Shown in pieces: positions 17,841 to 25,508 of a stretch of 64,000 nucleotides of DNA. Within the stretch, counting starts at the first letter, position 1; every line of letters begins with the position of its first letter. The stretch is from Phycisphaeraceae bacterium (lineage in GTDB: Bacteria; Planctomycetota; Phycisphaerae; Phycisphaerales; Phycisphaeraceae): contig JAFIFY010000184.1 in assembly GCA_020831765.1 (NCBI GenBank), positions 1 to 64,000 on the forward strand, read 5' to 3'. Below the pieces are notes generated by a model. It was given only the letters and a program-made list of their open reading frames with translations, searched no databases and was not told where the DNA came from. Position numbers and translations under genes: made by a program.

Positions 17841-18611
17841 TTATGCGGCTTCGCTTTCCACCTTCCGCTTGCTTGGCGGGAGGAACGTCCGAAGTTTCTG
17901 TTCGACGATCCGCGGGTTGTCACCTGACTGAATCGCCATGACGCCCTTGATCACGATGGTCTTGAGCAGCACCTCCTCGGAGCTTCGTCGAGCCAGCCGA
18001 TCGGCCATGGGCAGGGCGAACGCATTGGCGATCAGCGCGCCGTAGAAAGTGGTCAGCAGGGCGACGGCCATGCCGGGTCCGATCTTGGATGGATCGTCCA
18101 TGTTGGCCAGCATGACCACGAGTCCCACCAGCGTTCCGATCATGCCGAACGCCGGCGCGTACTTGCCGATCTGTTCGTAAAGCGCCTTGCCGACGTCGTG
18201 ACGCTCGATGAGGTTGTCAAGCTCGGTGGTCATGATCTGTTCGATCAGTTCCGGATCGGTGCCGTCCACGGCCATCTGGATGCCGTTGACAATGAATTTG
18301 TCGTCGATGTCTTTCGTGGCGTTCTCGAGGCTGAGGATGCCGTCACGCCGGGCGACCTCGGCGTAGGAGACAAGATCCTCGATCAACTGCTCCACCGATT
18401 GCCCAGAGGGGAAAAGCGCTTTACGCGTCACCCGGACGATGTCTTTGATGTACCTGATGGGTACGGAATACACGATCACGCATGTCGAAGCTCCGATAAC
18501 CAGGATCAGGGAGGGGACGTTGAGAAAGTACAGCGGGTCGCCGCCTGAGACCAATGCCCAGGTCAGCAGCAGCCACGTACCGATCAGACCGAAGATCAAC
18601 CCCAGATCCAT
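17841..18611 (-). CDS. Flagellar motor stator protein MotA
   Basis: This 256-residue integral membrane protein has four predicted helices. Two are near the N-terminus (LIFGLIGTWLLLTWALV and VPSLILVIGAS...), and two flank the conserved proton-channel region (YAPAFGMIGTLVGLVVML and GMAVALLTTFYGALIANAFA). The long cytoplasmic loop carries the charged residues that contact the rotor. GGGAG is 6 bases before ATG 18611. Longer in-frame versions lack such a site and would add an unlikely hydrophilic extension. A sigma-28-like promoter lies about 50 bases upstream. Confidence 0.93.
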   Translation of the reverse strand: MDLGLIFGLIGTWLLLTWALVSGGDPLYFLNVPSLILVIGASTCVIVYSVPIRYIKDIVRVTRKALFPSGQSVEQLIEDLVSYAEVARRDGILSLENATKDIDDKFIVNGIQMAVDGTDPELIEQIMTTELDNLIERHDVGKALYEQIGKYAPAFGMIGTLVGLVVMLANMDDPSKIGPGMAVALLTTFYGALIANAFALPMADRLARRSSEEVLLKTIVIKGVMAIQSGDNPRIVEQKLRTFLPPSKRKVESEAA

Positions 18612-18664
18612 AGCACGCTCCCACCCAGGAACCTGTACCGAGGCAACATGCCCCTGCGTCGAAA

Positions 18665-18692
18665 TTATCGGGTATGCCCATGAAAGACTTGA
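18665..18692 (-). promoter_or_regulatory. Sigma-28 (FliA)-like promoter of motA-motB-fliL
   Basis: Read on the minus strand, TCAAGTCT (18692-18685) and CCCGATAA (18672-18665) are separated by 12 bases. The flagellar sigma consensus is TAAAGTTT-N11-GCCGATAA, so 6 of 8 and 7 of 8 positions match with one extra spacer base. The predicted start is near 18657, giving a leader of about 46 bases to motA. Confidence 0.6.
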
Positions 18693-18847
18693 CCGGCCCG
18701 CGTCCTGTCCAACCGCAACGGCGACAACGCGCGACATCCATCGATGATCGAACGGTTTGTGACGGTTATGACGACTGTGCCGTACGGATCGGTTGAAGCA
18801 TCGGCAACCGGAACGGGGGCCAGGCGACCCGTGATTTCACGCCGATC

Positions 18848-20278
18848 TCAGGTGGCGCTGAACATTCGAAGCTGGTGCGGCTCGAGGCTGAGCTTGTTGA
18901 CCGGGCGATCCACATCCAGGCGATACTTGCCGCTGAAGCAGGCATGGCAGTAGTGCTCCGGAGGATGGGAAACACAGGAAAGCAGGCCCTCAAGCGAAAG
19001 GTAGGCAAGGCTGTCTACGCCCAGGAATTCACGGATTTCCTCAACGCTGCGACGGTGGGCGATGAGTTTTTCGCGGTCGGGAAAGTCGATGCCGAAAAAA
19101 CAAGGATGGCGGATGGGTGGGCAACTGATCCGCAGATGGATTTCCAGGGCGCCGGCGCGTCGCAGTTGGTTCATCTTGCCGCGCGTGGTGGTGCCGCGGA
19201 CGATGGAATCATCCACCACGACAAGCCGCCTGTCCCTCACGATGTCACCAATCACGTTGAGCTTGAGCTGAACCGCCGCATCCCGCTGGCCCTGGGTCGG
19301 CTGGATGAACGTCCGGCCCACATAGCGATTGGGCACGATGCCCTCACGATAGGGGATGCCGCTTCCCTGCGAGTAGCCAAGCGCGGCCGACCGGCCCGAG
19401 TCGGGCATCGGGACGACGAAATCGGCATCCACCGGTGACTCTTCAGCCAGCTTTCGACCCAGTTGCTCGCGGACCAGTTGGACATTGTCGCCAAAGACCA
19501 CCGAACTGGGATTGGCGAAGTAGATGTGCTCGAAGATGCAGTGGGTGGGCTGTTCGGCGGTGGCGAACCGGCGGGAGGCCAGCCCTGAATCGCTGAGGGT
19601 CACGATCTCCCCCGGCTCGACTTCCCGGATCAGGGTCGCGCCGATGCTGTCCAGCGCCACGCTTTCACTGGCCACGCAGTAACTCCCGTCGGACAGGCGG
19701 CCGATGACCAGTGGTCGCCAGCCCCAGGGGTCACGAACCGCCTCAATGCGATCGCGGAACAGAAACACCAGGCTGTAAGCGCCCTGGAGGTGCTGGAGGC
19801 ATTCAACCAACGGATCGGACTTGCGGGTGAAGTGCGCCGCCAAAAGGTGGATAATCACTTCGGTGTCGGTCGTTGACTGGAAAATGTGCCCTTGATCCTC
19901 GTAAGCGTGTCTGAGCAGGGCGGCATTGATCAGATTGCCATTGTGGCCCACCGCCACCTGCCCGCCACAGAACGTTCGCAGCAGGGGCTGGGCGTTGGAT
20001 GACTGACTCGACCCGGTTGTGGAATATCGGACATGGCCGATGGCACCGCGGCCGCGCAGTCCTTCAAGCACGCGGCTGGAAAACACCTCCGAAACCAGCC
20101 CCATGCCCGCATGGGCATGCAGTTGCTCGCCATCGCTGACACTGATACCGGCCGATTCCTGCCCACGGTGCTGCTGGGCATAAAGCGCGTTGTATGTCAG
20201 GTGGGCCGAATCCGGCGTCCCCCAGATTCCGAAAACACCGCACTTGTCTTTTTTTTCCTGCACGCCTGCGACATCCAT
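18848..20278 (-). CDS. Amidophosphoribosyltransferase
   Basis: This 476-residue PurF catalyses the first step of purine synthesis: PRPP plus glutamine to phosphoribosylamine. The catalytic nucleophile is Cys13 (KCGVFGIWG), so a 12-residue propeptide must be removed, as in the Bacillus-type enzyme. The Ntn-glutaminase domain (AQQHRGQESAG, HVRYSTTG, GHNGNL) is followed by a PRTase domain with VVVDDSIVRGTT. C-terminal cysteines (YCHACFSGKY, with others upstream) suggest a [4Fe-4S] cluster. AAGG lies 7 bases before the ATG. It follows the Gfo/Idh gene on the same strand. Confidence 0.95.
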   Translation of the reverse strand: MDVAGVQEKKDKCGVFGIWGTPDSAHLTYNALYAQQHRGQESAGISVSDGEQLHAHAGMGLVSEVFSSRVLEGLRGRGAIGHVRYSTTGSSQSSNAQPLLRTFCGGQVAVGHNGNLINAALLRHAYEDQGHIFQSTTDTEVIIHLLAAHFTRKSDPLVECLQHLQGAYSLVFLFRDRIEAVRDPWGWRPLVIGRLSDGSYCVASESVALDSIGATLIREVEPGEIVTLSDSGLASRRFATAEQPTHCIFEHIYFANPSSVVFGDNVQLVREQLGRKLAEESPVDADFVVPMPDSGRSAALGYSQGSGIPYREGIVPNRYVGRTFIQPTQGQRDAAVQLKLNVIGDIVRDRRLVVVDDSIVRGTTTRGKMNQLRRAGALEIHLRISCPPIRHPCFFGIDFPDREKLIAHRRSVEEIREFLGVDSLAYLSLEGLLSCVSHPPEHYCHACFSGKYRLDVDRPVNKLSLEPHQLRMFSAT

Positions 20279-20394
20279 ATGTGGACCTTGGGATCGAATC
20301 TCATCTTAGCGATCAGAACGAGCCCGGGTGGAGCGCCCTCCCTGATTTTGGCATAGCGACGCTTGGCCATGTTGGCGACACTCAGCCGGCCCGA

Positions 20395-21429
20395 TCAGGG
20401 ATGCTCAACCGCGAGACTGCGATTGGCCAGACGGCTCCTTCCGGCCAGATCCAGAACGTGAATCGGACGGCGTGCCCACTGTGGGGTGATGACCAGTGGT
20501 TGGCCGGCCAGAAGATGGTCGGCGATGTTCTGATAGTAGCAGTGGGACTGGTTCGGGCGGTTCCTGCCGCGAACGGTGACGGTTTCTTCGCCCTTCAGGG
20601 TCGTGAGTTCATAGTCCCGAAGGTCGAAACGATAAGTGCCTTCCGTGCCGACCACGGTGACCCAGAATGTGCCGGCCGGCGGGGTCTCGAGACAGGTGAC
20701 CCGCAGCGTAAGCCACTGTCCCCCCTCGAAACGCACCAGCACGAAGGCTTCGTCCTCGTTGGCATCCTCTTTCCATGTCGTCTGGGGCCCCCAGTGGCCT
20801 TCCCAACCGACCCCGGCGACCTCAACCATCGGCGCGGTGATGATCTGGAAGGCGTAGTCCAGGAAATGAGCGCCCCAGTCGTAGAGGATCCCCCCGGAGA
20901 TTGACTTGCTGCCTCGCCAGGTTTGGCCCGGCCGGCCATAGCGCCCCATTCGACAGTCGATCCGCACCACCTGTCCGATTCGGCCGGCCTTGATGTGCTC
21001 GGTCGCTTCCAGAATGCATCCGTCCCAGTGCCGGTTGTGATAAGTGCTCAGCAGCAGGTCGCGGGACGCGGCGGCCTTGATCAAACGATCGCATTGGTCG
21101 GTGGTGATGGTGAACGGCTTTTCGGTCACGACGTGGCGTCCGGCTTCAAGGCAGGTCATCGCCAGGGGAGCGTGCGTGTTGTGCGGCGTGATGATGGTGA
21201 CCAACTCCACTTCGGATCGAGCCAGAAGCTCGGTAAGATCCCGGTAGGTCTGGATGTCCGGAAAATCGGCTCGCGCGGCTTCAAGTCGGGCCGGATCGGT
21301 ATCGGCGACCGCCACGGGCACCATGCCCGCCGCCTCCATCTCCTGAAGGTGCTGCCGTCCAATGTTGTACGCTGCGCCGTAACCCACAACAGCCGTCCTG
21401 AGCCGGTGGTCCGGGGGATATGGTTTCAT
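20395..21429 (-). CDS. Gfo/Idh/MocA family oxidoreductase
   Basis: This 344-residue NAD(P)-dependent sugar or cyclitol dehydrogenase family protein has an N-terminal Rossmann fold (RTAVVGYGAAYNIGRQH), the EKPF motif carrying the catalytic-type Lys (VVTEKPFTIT), and a C-terminal alpha/beta domain with WGAHFLDYA. The substrate is unknown; sugars, inositol or amino sugars are typical. CAGGAG lies 7 bases before ATG 21429. The neighbour upstream on the same strand is a sugar-nucleotide dehydratase, so a role in surface sugar metabolism is plausible. Confidence 0.85.
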   Translation of the reverse strand: MKPYPPDHRLRTAVVGYGAAYNIGRQHLQEMEAAGMVPVAVADTDPARLEAARADFPDIQTYRDLTELLARSEVELVTIITPHNTHAPLAMTCLEAGRHVVTEKPFTITTDQCDRLIKAAASRDLLLSTYHNRHWDGCILEATEHIKAGRIGQVVRIDCRMGRYGRPGQTWRGSKSISGGILYDWGAHFLDYAFQIITAPMVEVAGVGWEGHWGPQTTWKEDANEDEAFVLVRFEGGQWLTLRVTCLETPPAGTFWVTVVGTEGTYRFDLRDYELTTLKGEETVTVRGRNRPNQSHCYYQNIADHLLAGQPLVITPQWARRPIHVLDLAGRSRLANRSLAVEHP

Positions 21430-21547
21430 CGATCGGCTCCTGAATCCTGCACATGCGGCTGCTGATGCCGCGGAATCCGCTCGGGCACGCACCGGTCATC
21501 GGGATCGCGCGGCGGTGTCCATCCGGCCCTCCCGTGGCTCGACCGGA

Positions 21548-22738
21548 TCACATCTTCTGGTCGAGCGATCGATTCCGCTCGACGTGGTCGAACCGGCCCA
21601 ACGTCTGCCGGAAAAGATCGACCAGTTGGTTTTTGGTCCACTGTCCTTTTTTGAGCATGGCTTCGACCTCCCGCTCAAACTGCTCGAGGAGCCGGACATC
21701 GAGCGGTCGATCGGGTGTGATCACGCCGATATCGACGAATCGATCCCACTCCACGCGTTCATCCGCGGTGTGAAACTCTTCGAAGGATTTCTCGCCGCTG
21801 GTATCGCTGTTGAAGAACCAGCAAGGCCATTGGCCGCGCGGGGCCAGCTCCTCGACGCGGGAACGGGCTTCGTCTTCACTGTCGCACGGATGCGCTTCAA
21901 GCCCGTGGGCCAGAAGGAATTTCCGGGCGACCTGGGCAAAATCGGCCTGGTGCCGTTGTGGGTCCATCTTCGGAATGAATATCTCGCCGTGGGCTCCAAG
22001 CGCCATCGCCGTCAGGCACAGGCGGGCCGATTCCTCGTGGGTGATGAAGTAGCGGCGGATGTCCACCGGTGCGACCAGCGGCTGACGCTTCTCCATGCGG
22101 CGACGAAAACTGTCCAGAAGGCTCCCATCCGAAAACGCGACATTGGCGAATCGCGCCGAGGTGCATCGCACGCCCCGGTTCACGGCGAACATGGCCAGTT
22201 CCATGATGCGTTTGCTGGCCCCCATCATGCTCGCGGGATTGGCCGCCTTGTCACTCGAAACGCTGAAGAATCCCGATGCCTGAAGCCGACCGCAGCAGCC
22301 CAAGAGTCGGACCGCCGCCAGGATATTGGTTCGAATCAGGCGCATCAGCGTGAAGGGGTCACGCTCGCTGCGCACGTGCTTCATGGCGGTGAAGTTCAGG
22401 ATCAGGTCGTAGTTTCTGCCATCGGCCACCATGGCGGCGAATTCTTCGGAAAGGCAGTCCACACAGTAGGTCAGGAACTCGCCTCGCATCCCGCCGGGCG
22501 TACTCCGAAGATCGCGAACCAGTTCAGCCAACCCGTTCTCGGAAAGATCGACGATGTGCAGCACCGCCGGCTGGGCCCGGAACAACTCGCGGACGACGGC
22601 GCGGCCGATCGACCCGGCGCCCCCGACCACGAGAATCCTTCGTGAATCGATGGCCGCGCGAATCTGGGCGGCCTGAGCACGCAAATCCTCACGAAACATT
22701 TCACGGTCGCGGCCGAGCAGTGCCAGAACATCCAGCAT
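21548..22738 (-). CDS. Nucleotide-sugar 4,6-dehydratase-like SDR protein (CapD/PglF type)
   Basis: This 396-residue soluble extended SDR binds NAD through VVGGAGSIGRAV. The active site is SSDKAANP followed by MMGASKR, with Met in place of the usual Tyr, as in the WbpM/PglF/CapD branch that makes UDP-4-keto-6-deoxy sugars from UDP-HexNAc. Unlike PglF it has no membrane helices. A C-terminal extension of about 100 residues is charged and helical. AAGG is 6 bases before the ATG. It probably feeds polysaccharide or protein glycosylation, but no glycosyltransferases are adjacent. Confidence 0.8.
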   Translation of the reverse strand: MLDVLALLGRDREMFREDLRAQAAQIRAAIDSRRILVVGGAGSIGRAVVRELFRAQPAVLHIVDLSENGLAELVRDLRSTPGGMRGEFLTYCVDCLSEEFAAMVADGRNYDLILNFTAMKHVRSERDPFTLMRLIRTNILAAVRLLGCCGRLQASGFFSVSSDKAANPASMMGASKRIMELAMFAVNRGVRCTSARFANVAFSDGSLLDSFRRRMEKRQPLVAPVDIRRYFITHEESARLCLTAMALGAHGEIFIPKMDPQRHQADFAQVARKFLLAHGLEAHPCDSEDEARSRVEELAPRGQWPCWFFNSDTSGEKSFEEFHTADERVEWDRFVDIGVITPDRPLDVRLLEQFEREVEAMLKKGQWTKNQLVDLFRQTLGRFDHVERNRSLDQKM

Positions 22739-22861
22739 GATTTACCTTGGAATAACCAGTCAGGGCATGGGCTCAATGCACGATGCCAACCATTTGGCCG
22801 GCCTTCCCTGATCGCGACCCGAGCATTCAGGCGGCGGCGTCAGCGCCAACCCATGGAGAAA

Positions 22862-22943
22862 GGTCGCGGTGGGATTCGAACCCACGATGGCTTACGCCAG
22901 CGGATTTGCAATCCGCCCCATTAGTCCACTCTGGCACGCGACC
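22862..22943 (-). tRNA. tRNA-Cys (GCA) with long variable arm
   Basis: The gene is 82 bases long. The acceptor stem is 7 bp (22943-22937 with 22868-22862), the D stem 3 bp, the anticodon stem 5 bp with loop TTGCAAA and anticodon GCA (22909-22907), and the T arm 5 bp with TTCGAAT. The base after the acceptor is U (22861), the cysteine discriminator, and CCA is not encoded. The variable region is 14 bases (22899-22886) with a TGGC/GCCA stem and GTAA loop. This class II layout, with its 3-bp D stem, is usual for Ser or Leu rather than Cys. Confidence 0.9.
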
Positions 22944-23105
22944 ATGCCCTATTTGACGATCCACCGATTATCTTAGCGTTTCCCGGCAGGCGGCCAAGCG
23001 AGGCAGTGGCCCCCGCGACGATGCGTCAGGCCCCAATGCCCGATCCCGCTAATCTGGTTGAGCCGCCAAACACCCCGTAGACCCCCAAGCTGCACGAGAC
23101 GACCT

Positions 23106-24086
23106 TTGACCCCAACCCAGCGTTTTCTGCTTTTCATCGTGCTGAGCATCGTTGCGCTGGTGGTCGGATATGTCGTGCGACGCCGCCGGGGCGATTGCCA
23201 TCGACTGAGCAAGGACCTTCACTACATCACCATGGTCGCCATCTGGCCGCTGGCGGCGATGCTCAGTGTCTGGCGCTTGCCCCTGGAGTTGCAGATGGTT
23301 TGGCTGGTGGTCATGCAACTGGCGGCGGTGGGGGGGATGGCGTGGCTGGCCTTGAGAGTTGGCAGGACCTTGGGCGCGACCCGGGCTCAACAGGGGGTTC
23401 TCGCGGTGGGAGCGAGTTTGCCCAACAGCGGTTTCACCCTGGGCGCTTACCTGTGCTACAGCACGATCGATCCGGCCGAGCAGGCCCTGGCCTACGCCAT
23501 GATGCTGACGGTCATCATGCAGGTGCTGGGGGTGCTCATCATTTTCCCGCTGTGCCGCCGCTATGGAACCCAGACCCCGATCGAGGGCTCGACAGGGAGG
23601 ATGATCTGGGTGAATCTGACCGATCTTCGATCCCTCTCACTCCATTTTGCGGTGATCGGAGTGGCTCTGGCGGCGGTGGAGGTTCCGTTTCCGGCGGTGA
23701 TTGATGATTGGTACCTGCTGGATGTGCTCTTTTTCGTCGGTGGGATCGCGACTTATCTGGGCATCGGGCTGCAGATTTACTTCAGCGACCTGTTTCACAA
23801 TGTCCGCTTTCACGCCGCGCTGGCCGCGATCCGGTTCATGGTGATTCCGATTTGCGGTATCGCGTTGATCGGTTTGAGCCTGGCGACCGCGGTGCCGGTC
23901 GATGATGTCCTGCTGAAAGTCATTATTGTTCAAAGCTTTGTGCCCGCGGCGGTGATGACGGTGATGTTGCCCAACCTCTTTGGCATGGATGTCCGGTTGG
24001 CGGGGATGGTCTGGGTTTGGAATACGGCATTGTTCGTTGTTTTGGTGCTGCCACTGCTTTTGTTGGGGCTGGCCGCGTGGGGCTGA
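23106..24086 (+). CDS. AEC-family (auxin efflux carrier-like) permease
   Basis: This 326-residue, very hydrophobic protein has about ten predicted membrane helices in two groups of five. Conserved AEC-type features include GASLPNSGFTLGAYL in the first half and FVPAAVMTVMLPNLFG in the second. Members export or import organic acids or other metabolites; the substrate is unknown. The start is uncertain: TTG 23106 directly precedes the first helix, and another TTG at 23058 would add 16 basic residues. Neither has a clear ribosome site and no ATG fits. It stands alone between the tRNA and rplM. Confidence 0.75.
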   Translation: MTPTQRFLLFIVLSIVALVVGYVVRRRRGDCHRLSKDLHYITMVAIWPLAAMLSVWRLPLELQMVWLVVMQLAAVGGMAWLALRVGRTLGATRAQQGVLAVGASLPNSGFTLGAYLCYSTIDPAEQALAYAMMLTVIMQVLGVLIIFPLCRRYGTQTPIEGSTGRMIWVNLTDLRSLSLHFAVIGVALAAVEVPFPAVIDDWYLLDVLFFVGGIATYLGIGLQIYFSDLFHNVRFHAALAAIRFMVIPICGIALIGLSLATAVPVDDVLLKVIIVQSFVPAAVMTVMLPNLFGMDVRLAGMVWVWNTALFVVLVLPLLLLGLAAWG

Positions 24087-24198
24087 CCGCCTCGGTTGCC
24101 GGGGGTGTGTGAATGTCGGCCCGGCGGCGATCGCCGGGAAATCCGGCTATAAACGGATACTAAAATCCTGCTTTCGGCCGGAATGAGCAGGCGTGCGT

Positions 24199-24226
24199 TT
24201 GACACTTACGACGGTTGGATTACACT
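24199..24226 (+). promoter_or_regulatory. Sigma-70-type promoter of rplM-rpsI
   Basis: A perfect TTGACA (24199-24204) and TACACT (24221-24226, 4 of 6) are spaced by 16 bases, about 100 bases before rplM. The leader of roughly 95 bases has room for regulation, but I see no known motif. Confidence 0.55.
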
Positions 24227-24330
24227 TCTGGGCTCGATTGTTCGAGAGTCGCCCTGGGAATTCCGGCCTTCCGAACGGGCCGCCCGGCGATGCGGTTGCG
24301 ATGACTCAACGGTCCCCGAGATGATCCGCC

Positions 24331-24774
24331 ATGAACCGACAGACGTATCTTGCCAAGAATCAGGAAGTTGTACAGAAATGGCACGTGGTCGATGCGACTG
24401 ATGTTGTGCTCGGTCGGCTGGCATCCCGCCTGGCGGTCATTCTGATGGGCAAGCACAAGCCCGAATACACGCCACATCACGATGTGGGCGATTATGTGAT
24501 TGTGCTCAATGCCGAGAAAGTCAAACTGACCGGCTCCAAACTTGATCTGAAGTTTTTCCAGACTTTCAGCGGCTACGCCGGTGGCCGCAAGACGTATTCA
24601 TACCGCTGGATGATTGAGAACAAGCCCGAATTGCTGATCGAAAAAGCCGTGCAGCGCATGCTGCCCAAGAATCGACTGGCCACTCGGATGCTGGCCAAGT
24701 TGAAGGTCTACCGTGGCGCTGAGCATCCGCATCAGGCCCAGCAGCCCGAGCCGCTGACCGTGAGCGCGGCGTAA
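24331..24774 (+). CDS. 50S ribosomal protein L13
   Basis: This 147-residue early-assembly large-subunit protein has the conserved WHVVDATDVVLGRLAS, DYVIVLNAEKV, FSGYAGG and AVQRMLPKN...KLKVYRG segments. Length and order are normal, apart from a short Gln/Pro-rich tail after HPHQAQQ. It is followed on the same strand by rpsI, the standard bacterial pair. Confidence 0.97.
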   Translation: MNRQTYLAKNQEVVQKWHVVDATDVVLGRLASRLAVILMGKHKPEYTPHHDVGDYVIVLNAEKVKLTGSKLDLKFFQTFSGYAGGRKTYSYRWMIENKPELLIEKAVQRMLPKNRLATRMLAKLKVYRGAEHPHQAQQPEPLTVSAA

Positions 24775-24872
24775 GCGCGATGGGAGTGTTTGGAGACCGT
24801 CGCCCAGACGCGCCGGCTCGACTCGCCGTTTGAATGATGGGCCGGTTTCGGCCGCAATTGGAACAACGACTC

Positions 24873-25367
24873 ATGATCGATACCTCGGAAATCGAAACCA
24901 GCGACTCGAACCCCGTTCCCTCACCCGAGAGCCTGGTCCGCCCGGTTCGCGCTCCGGAGACTCCGGATATCGCCGGGTTCGTGTGGGGAACCGGTCGCCG
25001 CAAGTCTTCCACCGCCCGAGTTCGGGTCCGTCCGGCCAAAGACGGCAAGGGAAGCTTCCTGATCAATGGGCGTGAGGTCGATGACTTTTTCAGGCAGGTT
25101 CAGGATCGCGAGGCCGTCCGATCGCCATTGAAAGCGACGGGGACTCTGGATTCGGTTGAGGTCCGTTGCTCGGTGATCGGCGGCGGCTTCACCGGTCAGG
25201 CCGGCGCTGTGTTGCTTGGCCTGGCCCGAGCACTGCGCGGCATGGACCCGGCGTTGGAGCCGGTGCTGCGCGAGCACCACATGCTGACGCGCGATCCGCG
25301 CGAAGTGGAACGCAAGAAGTACGGCCAGCCTGGCGCTCGTCGGCGGTTCCAGTTCTCCAAGCGATAA
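24873..25367 (+). CDS. 30S ribosomal protein S9 with N-terminal extension
   Basis: This 164-residue protein has the S9 core from about residue 38 (GTGRRKSSTARV) to the basic C-terminal tail ending FSKR that reaches the ribosomal P site. Other family features are INGREVDDFF, GGGFTGQAGA and DPREVERKKYGQPGARR. About 37 extra residues at the N-terminus are acidic and Pro/Ser-rich. ATG 24873 was preferred to 24834. It follows rplM by about 100 bases and a hairpin terminator follows the stop. Confidence 0.95.
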   Translation: MIDTSEIETSDSNPVPSPESLVRPVRAPETPDIAGFVWGTGRRKSSTARVRVRPAKDGKGSFLINGREVDDFFRQVQDREAVRSPLKATGTLDSVEVRCSVIGGGFTGQAGAVLLGLARALRGMDPALEPVLREHHMLTRDPREVERKKYGQPGARRRFQFSKR

Positions 25368-25432
25368 TCCCCGATTGTGGCAGCAGCCCGGGTTTCCGGG
25401 CCGAATGCCTCCAACCACTGAACACCACCTCG

Positions 25433-25458
25433 GGCCGCGAGCGAATCGCGGCCTGTTT
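25433..25458 (+). terminator. Hairpin terminator after rpsI
   Basis: GGCCGCGA (25433-25440) pairs perfectly with TCGCGGCC (25446-25453) around a 5-base loop and is followed by TGTTT. A smaller hairpin, GCCCGG/CCGGGC, lies at 25386-25401. The T tract is short, so termination may be partial. Confidence 0.5.
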
Positions 25459-25508
25459 CGTCATCAATGCTCCGGGGCGCGCCATGTAGCGGTTACCGCT
25501 CCGGCGAC

